The notes under the pieces: generated by a model
What the model was told of the DNA's origin: nothing
Seen by the model: the letters and a program-made list of their open reading frames with translations, nothing else
Databases searched by the model: none
NCBI RefSeq assembly: GCF_900096945.1
Contig: NZ_FMKA01000033.1
Coordinates: 1-41,817, forward strand
Direction of reading: 5' to 3'
Length of the DNA: 41,817 nt
DNA from: Anaerobium acetethylicum
GTDB taxonomy: Bacteria; Bacillota; Clostridia; Lachnospirales; Lachnospiraceae
Part shown: positions 1-8,356 of the stretch, piece by piece
Layout of the letters: each line of letters opens with the position of its first letter
Numbering within the stretch: the first letter of the stretch is position 1
Position numbers and translations under genes: made by a program

Positions 1-68
1 ATCGTGATGATGAATACTTCTTCCTTAAACTGTTTGATATCAGCAGGAAGACTTATGTCAGAAATCCT

Positions 69-281
69 TTATCCCACAAAATTTGTGATTGAGCCAAAAT
101 ATTGACCAACCAGAACCCTTAATTCATGAGAGCGGTTTTTAGAAATATTTTCAAGTTCCTTCTTTTCATGCTCTATCAAATATGACCTTGACTCATCTTT
201 ATAATCTTCTTCAATTGCATCGTATGTTTCAAAGTAAACGTTCTGAATTTTAGCCTTTGAAATATCTTTCCAGTCAATCAA
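69..281 (-). CDS. Small hypothetical protein, possibly a broken gene
   Basis: Unrecognised 70-residue protein, rich in Glu and Lys in its first two thirds. The start is TTG at 281, preceded by AGGGGG about 7 bases upstream, which is why I accept it. It is the last gene visible in the minus-strand island and follows the coiled-coil membrane protein by about 165 bases. After its TAA stop (69-71) the same reading frame stays open to the window edge (22 more codons), with no ATG, GTG or TTG. The other two frames are closed in this stretch. This may mean a longer gene cut by a nonsense mutation, or it may be chance. No function can be assigned. Confidence 0.4.
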   Translation of the reverse strand: MIDWKDISKAKIQNVYFETYDAIEEDYKDESRSYLIEHEKKELENISKNRSHELRVLVGQYFGSITNFVG

Positions 282-447
282 TATGTTACCCCCTGGTCTA
301 TTAATGATCCACTACGGATAAAATTGTTTAAGTTCCTCTATGATTCCGATTCCAGTTTATCTGCATCTGTAGCATACAGTTATAATCAGCAACAGACTGT
401 ATCCATTTCTTTCGCGTCTTTCAATAAAAAGCCACACTACCTTTTTA

Positions 448-954
448 CTATTTAATAAACATCACTACCGCAACAACCAAAACACCCGCTAATATAACAC
501 CACCCCAGATATTCAACAATCTAATCCCCTTATTTATTGTCTCCAGCTGCTGAACCTGATTGTTACTTATAGTTTTCTCTGCTTCAGTAATAAACATTTT
601 GATTTCATTTCCGATGTTTTTTGAATTCGTATCCAATTGCTCTCTTATACTTAATTCCATATCTCGAAAACTATTCTTTAAAAAAAATTCATTTTCCTTG
701 ATATGCTTTTCCTGCTCAGTACACAGATTAGTCGTATTCATCAATATATTCCGTGTTTCAACTTCCGTGTTTTCCTGCCGGCCAGCTATTTCAGCACTTT
801 TTTCAAGAAAGTCTTTTTCAATCTGATTGAATCGTTCCATTGTAGCCTCAGTCATCTGATCCAGTTTGTTATAAACGTCCTTAACGCCGTGTAAAGATTC
901 CGCAGCATTTCCAAACCTGACAATACTTTCATTCAAGTCATCCACATTTACCAT
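448..954 (-). CDS. Coiled-coil protein with C-terminal membrane anchor
   Basis: 168 residues. Most of the protein is a charged, Glu/Gln/Asn-rich helical stretch with coiled-coil character. The last 25 residues or so are a hydrophobic segment (ILAGVLVVAVVMFI) ending in a lone Lys, so it should be tail-anchored with its N-terminus in the cytoplasm. No signal peptide and no enzyme motif are visible. Its ATG overlaps the end of the RecQ-nuclease gene by 7 bases and has a GGGAGGG ribosome site inside that gene, so the two are translationally coupled and probably work together. Membrane-anchored coiled coils are often sensor or scaffold partners in defence operons, but the function here is inferred only from that pairing. 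Confidence 0.75.
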   Translation of the reverse strand: MVNVDDLNESIVRFGNAAESLHGVKDVYNKLDQMTEATMERFNQIEKDFLEKSAEIAGRQENTEVETRNILMNTTNLCTEQEKHIKENEFFLKNSFRDMELSIREQLDTNSKNIGNEIKMFITEAEKTISNNQVQQLETINKGIRLLNIWGGVILAGVLVVAVVMFIK

Positions 955-3900
955 ATTTCTAAGTCCCTCCCACTTTTTACAATGCTACTTAACGCACTAT
1001 CCAATATATACTGAATACTGTAATTGTCCTGCATCCCTTTATAAAGCATAGTACTGCTGTGATCGTATTCAATGTTGTTAATTACCGTTTCACTGAATAT
1101 TTCTTTCTGTTCTTCATCTAGCAGATCATCTGCTAATGGTAATATTTTTCCAATTAATTCATATTTCTCATCTTCCGAGAAGGTACTTATATCATGAAGA
1201 GCACTTACTAATCTTTCCCTGCCGTCACCATCTTCAAAATCACCATTAGCAAGACGCAAAAATCCACTGATAAAATTTAATCCGATATTGTTCTTGTAAC
1301 TTTCTAAAAAACGGCTCAGACTCATGATCATATTTTCAATACCATTTTCTTTAATCACCTGGATATTAAGTACTTCGAACCAATTTACAAAATTCTTTTG
1401 GTCATCAGAGATTTTTTCAAACGCAGCCGTGACATCATTGAAACTGAAGAAGGCCTCTATATTTCTCTTGAATTTATCAGCATCTTCTTTCTTGAATTTG
1501 TCACATTGCTCCATTATGTGTTTTAAAGCTTCCCTTCTGGAATAAATGACATTATTGTAATACCATTTCCAGTATATCGAAAATGCTCTGACAGCGGCGG
1601 AATCTTCGCCTCCCCATTCCTGTATGTATTGCTTATATTCGTTACGCCTGCAATTTTTATCCAATGAAAAAAGTGCATCATAATTCCTTATATAGCTAAC
1701 CAATTTTTCACTTATGGATTCTTCTGAATAATCACAAAAATCGACTATTATTTTTGCTGAATTGTCTCTGTATCCGGACACTGTCCAATCATCAATTATT
1801 CCAATAATACTCAAATGATAAATTGTTTTTTCTAAATTTGCATATGTGAACGAATGTTCCGGTTTATATCTCCTAATATTATTTACTTGTATGACTACGC
1901 CCTTTTCCCCTGGCACCGCAAAGTTTTCATAGATTACTCGTGCTAATTCCATATCTTCATCATAGGAATTCAGGCCTGAAGTCAGAAGCATAAACTGTTT
2001 AAAAATATCTTTACCTGTCCATTCATTGTATGCGCCATTGTTATTGTCATATGGTGGGCACACTGTATTCTGTATCTCTTTCAAACGGTTTACATCCGTT
2101 TCGACAGCAAACATTTCTCTTAGCCATTCAATATTATCATACAGCTCAGGTTCATATATAACAGTACATTGCGCCTTCTCCCTGTCCCTTCCTGCTCGTC
2201 CTGCTTCCTGGTAAAGCGCCTCCAGGGAACTTGGAATTCCATAATGGATTGTATATCTGATATTAGGTTTGTCAATTCCCATACCAAATGCCTTTGTCGC
2301 AACTAGCAACGTGAATTCATTCTTTTTAAAGCCTTTTTGCGTTTTGTTTTTTATTCCTGTAAAGAGCTCATCTGAATAATGTTTTATTTTTTTCGGCTTC
2401 TCTCCGGAATACCATTTAACGTCAGCTTCTAAATATTTGCTAAGGTCTGCGCTTAACTCATAACAACCATTTTTCCCATTTTTATATGGAGTGAAGATAA
2501 TACCACACCTTGCCTTCTTGTTGTTTCCTTTAAATATATCGGGGAAATGTCTTCGATATGTTGAAAGCCGTTGATACAGCAGGGCACGTGGTGCTTCTCC
2601 AGAATTGCATATTTCAATCTCAAACGACAACTCATCTCTTGTATACTTGCCCGTAGTTATGACATCTGACCTGTCTGTCATTTCAAATTCAACCATAATA
2701 TTCTTCAACGTGTTAACGGAAGCTGTTGCTGTGAGTCCCAGAATTGTCGCTGTGGGGCTGTACTTCATGATTGTCTTTACCAGATTCAAGTAGGATGTCC
2801 TAAAGCTATGTCCCCATTCCGACAAACAATGCACTTCATCAATAACGGCCATTCCTATATGCAGATTTCGCTCCCTATTAAGCTGGTCAAGATATTCTCT
2901 GAACTTAGCATCCTGAAACCTCTCAGGAGAAACAAACACCCAATGATACTTCCCACGCGAAAACTCATATTGAATCCTCTGCTTTTCCTCAGGAGACAAA
3001 TCCGATGTAATAAAGTTCGTCCGATTAATATGCCGTTCATTCAGATTATCTACCTGGTCGTACATCAATGCCTTAATGGGGCATACGCAAAAGCTGATAC
3101 ATGGCTGTAGCAATGCTGCCATCTGATAGCACAATGATTTACCGCTGCCCGTAGGAAGCAACCCTATTGTATTTCTCAAGCTCAAAGCATGCGCTATTAT
3201 TCTAGCCTGCCCGGAATTAAATGCATCAAATCCAAATAGATTCTTCAACAAAAATAGTAATTCCTTTGGGGTTTCAAATGACGTTTTTTCTCCAAAATCT
3301 TTTCTTTCGCTGTCATTAATAGGATAGTGAATTGGATCATCAGTTGAAACCGTAAAATAATTTTCATCCTGAAAATAGGCGTTTCTTACAAAGATGATAT
3401 CTCTGTTTTTTAAATGCTCATCAGTCCAGGTCTTTAAAATACTGAAATCGATTTTTACAGACTCCCTCAACGTGCAGTCAAACTCATCTTCTTTCCCAAT
3501 TACTGTAAGGTTAACCCTTGGTATTTCCAAATTTATATTTCTTAAACCCAGAAGATTTTCCATCCAGATTAGCAGGTCATTGATGGCTATCTCTTCAATT
3601 CCAGAAATTTCATTCTCTCTGACTTGGATATTCCATACTTTTTCGCCCATTTTCAATCTTCCGCTTAGTATCAATTCTAAGATTGTGACTTGAAACCGCA
3701 TTACGGCGACTGCATTAAGTACTCTTTGTGCTGTCTCATTCTGATAATTTACTTTTTGCTGCACATAACCATCCAAGACTTCATGATGTTTATCAAAATG
3801 ATTTTCAATTGCCGACAATTTATTTTGAAGGGCTTTTGTATTGTTATCGATTGCGGATGCGGGGATTCTGATAACCTCAATGCCATGTTCTCTCAGATAT

Positions 3901-4436
3901 AGATCTCTTTCTTTGTCTTTAAGCGTGTCCAGTTTTCCCGAATGCTGTGCTCCATCCACTTCGATTATCAATTTTACTGTGGGTATATAGAAATCAACCT
4001 GCTGATTTAAGTATTCTGCATTATAAATGCCCACGATATCATTTATATATGCTTCCGGCATAATCAGCTGTTTTAGGAATGCATATTTCTCTCCAAACTT
4101 CTCCGGAAGATATTTATCAAACAATATTTTTGCTGGAAACCGATTCGTTTCGTCATAACCCTTTATTGTCGTATTCCAATATTGGCCCTCTTCTGAGACT
4201 AATAATATTTTATTCTCAATTTTGATAAGATCCCCATTTGATCCTAATTTTTCGGATAAGTAACAAGAAAATTGCGTGGGCAAGCCACGCATGATAATGT
4301 TTTTCAGAACACAAACAGACGGATAATAGATATCCCTCTGTTCGTTATTAGTTTTTAAATTTTGTATTACAAAATTATTGTCTGCGTTCGCATAATTAGC
4401 GCTGTATGCGCGGACTCCTTTATAGAATGTATGCAT
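948..4436 (-). CDS. RecQ-type helicase with N-terminal DUF559-like nuclease domain
   Basis: About 1160 residues. Counting from a longer possible start at 4463, residues 120-215 form a DUF559/Vsr-like PD-(D/E)XK fold: D157, then E168-V-D-G with a nearby His, then a conserved strand ending IEVIRIP. Residues of about 410-760 are a RecQ-like SF2 helicase with Walker A PTGSGKS, a DEVH box, and motif VI QEAGRAGRDRE preceded by FGMGIDKPNIR. The remaining 400 residues are unrecognised and mostly helical. I prefer the ATG at 4436 because AAGGGGG lies 8 bases upstream; the ATG at 4463 has no good ribosome site. It should unwind DNA with 3'-5' polarity and may cut it. It is followed by an overlapping membrane coiled-coil gene, which suggests a two-gene anti-phage unit. 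Confident in the domains, not in the role. Confidence 0.88.
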   Translation of the reverse strand: MHTFYKGVRAYSANYANADNNFVIQNLKTNNEQRDIYYPSVCVLKNIIMRGLPTQFSCYLSEKLGSNGDLIKIENKILLVSEEGQYWNTTIKGYDETNRFPAKILFDKYLPEKFGEKYAFLKQLIMPEAYINDIVGIYNAEYLNQQVDFYIPTVKLIIEVDGAQHSGKLDTLKDKERDLYLREHGIEVIRIPASAIDNNTKALQNKLSAIENHFDKHHEVLDGYVQQKVNYQNETAQRVLNAVAVMRFQVTILELILSGRLKMGEKVWNIQVRENEISGIEEIAINDLLIWMENLLGLRNINLEIPRVNLTVIGKEDEFDCTLRESVKIDFSILKTWTDEHLKNRDIIFVRNAYFQDENYFTVSTDDPIHYPINDSERKDFGEKTSFETPKELLFLLKNLFGFDAFNSGQARIIAHALSLRNTIGLLPTGSGKSLCYQMAALLQPCISFCVCPIKALMYDQVDNLNERHINRTNFITSDLSPEEKQRIQYEFSRGKYHWVFVSPERFQDAKFREYLDQLNRERNLHIGMAVIDEVHCLSEWGHSFRTSYLNLVKTIMKYSPTATILGLTATASVNTLKNIMVEFEMTDRSDVITTGKYTRDELSFEIEICNSGEAPRALLYQRLSTYRRHFPDIFKGNNKKARCGIIFTPYKNGKNGCYELSADLSKYLEADVKWYSGEKPKKIKHYSDELFTGIKNKTQKGFKKNEFTLLVATKAFGMGIDKPNIRYTIHYGIPSSLEALYQEAGRAGRDREKAQCTVIYEPELYDNIEWLREMFAVETDVNRLKEIQNTVCPPYDNNNGAYNEWTGKDIFKQFMLLTSGLNSYDEDMELARVIYENFAVPGEKGVVIQVNNIRRYKPEHSFTYANLEKTIYHLSIIGIIDDWTVSGYRDNSAKIIVDFCDYSEESISEKLVSYIRNYDALFSLDKNCRRNEYKQYIQEWGGEDSAAVRAFSIYWKWYYNNVIYSRREALKHIMEQCDKFKKEDADKFKRNIEAFFSFNDVTAAFEKISDDQKNFVNWFEVLNIQVIKENGIENMIMSLSRFLESYKNNIGLNFISGFLRLANGDFEDGDGRERLVSALHDISTFSEDEKYELIGKILPLADDLLDEEQKEIFSETVINNIEYDHSSTMLYKGMQDNYSIQYILDSALSSIVKSGRDLEIW

Positions 4437-4558
4437 AATTGGTTCCCCCTTGTTATCTACCATGTAACCATTGTATTACTGATATAATAACCCAACTTTT
4501 ATCTTCTTTTTACATCAAATAATCTTTACTCACCCTCAACACCTTAAACACAGCATCC

Positions 4559-5365
4559 TCAGGCGTCCGATGGAACATCGAGTAAAACTTTCCTATCAGC
4601 TACCCTGTCCGTAATCGAATAATATATCTTTCCATCTGCCATAAATGTATTTTCATACAAATCCTCAGCAACTATCGGAACCGCAATATCACGAATATCA
4701 CTACCCAAATTCAATTTCAAAGGTGCATCATTATCATTCAGAAAAGAGATTCTAAATTCATTCTGATAATCATAATTTTCCGGTTTAAGGAATGGATTCC
4801 ACTCCACAAGTCCTGACATCTCCTCCTCGGGTTTATAAGTAACAAATCCCATTTTGGCATCTCTAACTTGAACTTCCAGTCTCAACGCATTTTCTACACG
4901 CTTAAAAAATTCTTGTCTGTTGAGTATTATAACGGCATACTGACCGAACTCTTGTTGCATTCTCTCAGAAAAGGGAGAGATTCTATTCTTCTCACTACTT
5001 ACAAACATCGAATAGAAACTTATTATTTTTCGATTTCTATTTTCAGAAAAGGAATAGTCAGCTACCAGCAAACCCGGATATTTGTCCGGCATGTTTGTAT
5101 AATCTCTGAATACCATGAATGCTTCACTATTACAAACTTCAATTTTCCCTGTAACCAATTTTTCTTCTGTTGGCTGAGCAATGATTGATTGCCCTTCAGT
5201 AAAATCACTCACTCCCACTGTATTTCCCATCATAAAGAAATCTGATTTATTAAAAAACAGCTTGCCATCCAAGAAATCAGTTTGGAATTCTGGTGTTGAC
5301 ATAAACTTTGCGATAGCATATCCATCATATTCATATGCATATGGTGGCAAACCAACATCTATCAT
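4559..5365 (-). CDS. Hypothetical protein, DUF2971-like pattern
   Basis: 268 residues, soluble, with no signal peptide or membrane segment. The order of features resembles DUF2971-type proteins: an N-terminal Tyr-rich opening, LDGKLFFN, a middle hydrophobic strand AVIILNRQEFF, and late in the protein DYQNEFRISF, which matches the aromatic-Gln-x-Glu-x-Arg signature of that group. That match is by eye and weak. AAGGAG sits 9 bases before the ATG. It lies between the YdbC-like gene and the RecQ-nuclease gene, all on one strand, so it is probably island cargo. DUF2971-like proteins are common in defence islands without a well-defined activity; none is claimed here. Confidence 0.65.
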   Translation of the reverse strand: MIDVGLPPYAYEYDGYAIAKFMSTPEFQTDFLDGKLFFNKSDFFMMGNTVGVSDFTEGQSIIAQPTEEKLVTGKIEVCNSEAFMVFRDYTNMPDKYPGLLVADYSFSENRNRKIISFYSMFVSSEKNRISPFSERMQQEFGQYAVIILNRQEFFKRVENALRLEVQVRDAKMGFVTYKPEEEMSGLVEWNPFLKPENYDYQNEFRISFLNDNDAPLKLNLGSDIRDIAVPIVAEDLYENTFMADGKIYYSITDRVADRKVLLDVPSDA

Positions 5366-5404
5366 TTCTTAATCTCCTTTATTTTCGCGGTAGTGTCAAA
5401 TCTA

Positions 5405-5551
5405 CTACCTATCTCTGAAAAGACAACTTCTTCCAATAAGTGATTTTGAAAGAGAATGTGCTTTAAATTTTATTAAATATCTTGAATAATGCATGTAAGC
5501 ATCGCTAAATATATTTCTAGTTTCATTTCTCATATCTGATTTTGAAAGCAT
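5405..5551 (-). CDS. Possible 48-residue ORF or gene remnant
   Basis: A short open frame in the 235-base gap between the YdbC-like gene and the DUF2971-like gene. It begins at an ATG (5549-5551) and ends at TAG (5405-5407). It is Ser-, Arg- and Lys-rich and ends in RSCLFRDR. The frame stays open for about 15 codons upstream of the ATG without another good start. No ribosome site is convincing. It may be the tail of a decayed gene rather than a working peptide. Confidence 0.2.
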   Translation of the reverse strand: MLSKSDMRNETRNIFSDAYMHYSRYLIKFKAHSLSKSLIGRSCLFRDR

Positions 5552-5600
5552 GTTTTCAGTCTTGAAATCCAGGCCATAAGAAATAATTGTTTTTTAACAC

Positions 5601-5819
5601 TTATTCAATGGTACTTAAAATCACTTTTAACTTCTTAATCTCATCTTCTGTCAGAGTAGTTCCTTTACCCATTTTCTCATGTCCCGGAGACCAGTCACGC
5701 AAATCATATTTTGGTGATCCTCCATTCCAACTGATAAGGTTAATTTCCTTGCGCCAACCTTTTGCATTTTCCGAAAGTATTCCAACTTCTCTTATGATAT
5801 CATATTTTATTTCGCTCAT
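5601..5819 (-). CDS. YdbC/PC4-like single-strand nucleic-acid binding protein
   Basis: 72 residues and full length for the bacterial YdbC family, whose fold is that of the eukaryotic coactivator PC4. Recognisable signatures are the opening IKYDIIREVGILSENAKGW, then LISWNGG, KYDLRDW and HEKMGKGTTLTEDE. The family binds single-stranded DNA as a dimer. AAGGAG lies 7 bases before the ATG. It stands between the zinc-ribbon nuclease gene and the DUF2971-like gene in the defence island. YdbC proteins are usually housekeeping or plasmid-borne; here one may bind single strands opened by the neighbouring RecQ-nuclease or zinc-ribbon nuclease. That link is inference from position. Confidence 0.85.
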   Translation of the reverse strand: MSEIKYDIIREVGILSENAKGWRKEINLISWNGGSPKYDLRDWSPGHEKMGKGTTLTEDEIKKLKVILSTIE

Positions 5820-5872
5820 CAGATTTCTCCTTCATTTGTATTATTACTCTGTTCAAAATACCGCATGCATTA

Positions 5873-8221
5873 TTATAATTTATTTCGTTTCCTTCCACAA
5901 ACTGGACAACCACGTCCTTTATTTCGATTATGGATAGTGGCTTCCCATTCATGCCCACATTTCTGGCATTTCCACCAGACTTTCATATTACTGCCTGCCG
6001 TTATTTGATTAGAATCAAATTCTCCGTTTTTTGTTGGATGTAATTCTTGAGCAAGATGTGGATTATTGCTGGCCAATGAACCTCTTTTTCTGACTCGGTT
6101 TATTTTTGCTGATTCACTTTGCTTTTTTCTTCCACACTTTGGGCATCCGTATCCAAAATTCATATTCGCAATCCGCGCTTCCCATTCATAGCTACAGGCA
6201 CTACATTTCCACCATACTTTTTTATCACTCCCAGCCAGTACCCTATTCGGTGATATATCTCCATTCTTGCTTGGATGCCATTGGCTTGCCACTTTGGGAT
6301 TGGTAGTTGCCAAATCATTATACCCTACAAGCAATTTTTGGTTTGCACATATCGGACATCCACAACCCTTATTTCTATCCCGGACGCATGCCATCCAATG
6401 ATGTCCTTTTTCACAAATCCACCAATATTTTCTGTTTGCATTTGCCGCAATATTTTCTGGTCTTACCTCTTTATTATTTTCATAATCCCACTGTTTTGCT
6501 ATTTCCGGGTTGACAGTACATAAATCATTGACACCTTCTATCACCCTCTGTCCAGCACAAAAGGGACATCCAATTCCCGCGTTCCTATTTGCTATACGCG
6601 TTTTCCATTCATTCCCACATACTCGACATTTCCACCATGCTGCCCTCCCAGATGAAACAATCACATCCTTAGGTTCTAATTTTCCATTTAGAATAGGATG
6701 CCACTCCGATGCCAATTTTGGATTTTGCGAAGCCAAATCATTGAACCCCAACAATACCTTTTGATTGCTACAATAGGGGCACCCGTTCCCTCTATTCCGA
6801 TCGCTTACCTTTGCTTGCCATTCATGTCCACATATTCCTAACCACCAATATTTTCTTCCTGAGCTACTAAATACCTGTTCTGGTACAATATCTTCATTTC
6901 TTGTAGGATGCCATTCTCTTGCTAGCGAAGGATTTACAACCAATAAGGATAACTCTTTTAATTGCATCTGAAGCATTTCGACTATTTTGTATCTGTCCTT
7001 TGCAATATCAATCTTAATATCCCATTTGTTATCTACTTGAGTTTTTAAATAGTCCAAAATAAAAACGATGGCTTTCTCCAATTCCAAATCGCTTATATTT
7101 TCCAAAATATACTGCACACAGAAATCATCCTCTATTCGCGGACAAAGTGGTTCCCTTATTCTAATCAGTTTAATTCCTTTATCTCTACATATTTCATTTT
7201 TATTAATGTCTTTTTGCTTACTTTCATGCCACTTTTGTCCATCGTATTCGATCCCGACATTGACTCCAGGCAAAAATATGTCTATTTCCATATTTTTCAG
7301 CCAGATACCATGATAATTCTCAATCACTTCATATGGTAACATTTTCATATAATAACATATGGCTTTTTCTGGAAATGACGTATGAAACTCTTTATCGCAC
7401 ACCGGGCATCCTTGACCATGAGATCTATTGCTGACTTTTGCCTGCCATTCATGTCCATTAGGACATTTCCACCATACTTTCTTATCGCTACCAGCCGTTA
7501 CATCTGTTTGTTTCAATCCATCATTTTTTGATGGATGCCATTCCTTAGCTAAATCCGGCCTTTTCGATTGCAAATCATTATAACCCACTAAGACTTTTCT
7601 CCCAGTGCAGTAAGGACATCCTCTTGTTCTCCTGCTATCAACTGTTGCCTGCCACTCATGCCCACAGATTCCAAGCCACCACACCTTTTTACCAGAGCCA
7701 AATTTGACGTCACACGGTTTCAATTCCCCATTTCTAACATTATGCCACTCGCTTAACAATACTTCATTATTGGTCCTACACCATGTTTCAAAATCATTGA
7801 TACCCTTGATAACTCTTCGTCCTGAACAGTATGGGCACTTGGTTCCTTTCAAAGCCCTAAAAGATAAGTATTCCTGCCACTCATGTCCACATTTTCCAAG
7901 CCACCACACCTTTTTGTTACTCCCAACCGTTACATCCGTCGGATGCAGTCCTTGGTTTTTTGATGGATGCCATTCTTTAGCTATCTCAGGCTTACGGCTT
8001 GCCAAATCGTTATATTCTGCAAGCACTTTCTTTCCGGCACAATAAGGGCACCCAGTTTTATATAAAGCTCTTTTACTTATGGATGTCTCCCATTCATGCC
8101 CTAGTTTACATTTCCACCAGACCTTTTTGTTTGAACCACTGGTATAGTCGGCAGGATTCAAATCTTGATTTTTTTCCCAATTCCATTCACTCATCAACTG
8201 GATATTATCTTTTAAGTACAT
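5873..8221 (-). CDS. Nuclease flanked by nine zinc-ribbon (DUF4379) repeats
   Basis: 782 residues. Nine repeats of about 65-70 residues match the 'probable zinc-ribbon' family PF14311 (DUF4379). Each reads roughly EWHPxKN, then GSxKKVWWxC, then GHEW, then GCPxC, and most close with NDLA. Four precede and five follow a central domain of about 150 residues. That domain has the DUF559/Vsr-like core: EIDIFLPG (Asp), GIEYDGQKWH (Glu), then GIKLIRIRE. Repeats in which WWxC is replaced by WWLG keep the later CPxC pair. AAGGAAG lies 6 bases before the ATG. The repeats probably read nucleic acid or another ligand and the central domain cuts. It lies downstream of the type III restriction genes but after a 135-base gap, so it may be a separate unit. 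Confidence 0.85.
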   Translation of the reverse strand: MYLKDNIQLMSEWNWEKNQDLNPADYTSGSNKKVWWKCKLGHEWETSISKRALYKTGCPYCAGKKVLAEYNDLASRKPEIAKEWHPSKNQGLHPTDVTVGSNKKVWWLGKCGHEWQEYLSFRALKGTKCPYCSGRRVIKGINDFETWCRTNNEVLLSEWHNVRNGELKPCDVKFGSGKKVWWLGICGHEWQATVDSRRTRGCPYCTGRKVLVGYNDLQSKRPDLAKEWHPSKNDGLKQTDVTAGSDKKVWWKCPNGHEWQAKVSNRSHGQGCPVCDKEFHTSFPEKAICYYMKMLPYEVIENYHGIWLKNMEIDIFLPGVNVGIEYDGQKWHESKQKDINKNEICRDKGIKLIRIREPLCPRIEDDFCVQYILENISDLELEKAIVFILDYLKTQVDNKWDIKIDIAKDRYKIVEMLQMQLKELSLLVVNPSLAREWHPTRNEDIVPEQVFSSSGRKYWWLGICGHEWQAKVSDRNRGNGCPYCSNQKVLLGFNDLASQNPKLASEWHPILNGKLEPKDVIVSSGRAAWWKCRVCGNEWKTRIANRNAGIGCPFCAGQRVIEGVNDLCTVNPEIAKQWDYENNKEVRPENIAANANRKYWWICEKGHHWMACVRDRNKGCGCPICANQKLLVGYNDLATTNPKVASQWHPSKNGDISPNRVLAGSDKKVWWKCSACSYEWEARIANMNFGYGCPKCGRKKQSESAKINRVRKRGSLASNNPHLAQELHPTKNGEFDSNQITAGSNMKVWWKCQKCGHEWEATIHNRNKGRGCPVCGRKRNKL

Positions 8222-8356
8222 AAAAACTTCCTTCTTTCGATAGCCGAAACGCTAAAATATTTCATCAGGAACTTATCTATACTCTTTTTTGATTCTTATT
8301 AAACTCCCTTGCCTTATTATTCTAGATATATTCATTCCAAGTATCGACAAACCATT

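Noticed and set aside
5873-8221. Regular DNA repeats suggesting a CRISPR array
   Set aside because: They are the codons of the nine zinc-ribbon repeats in one long intact frame.
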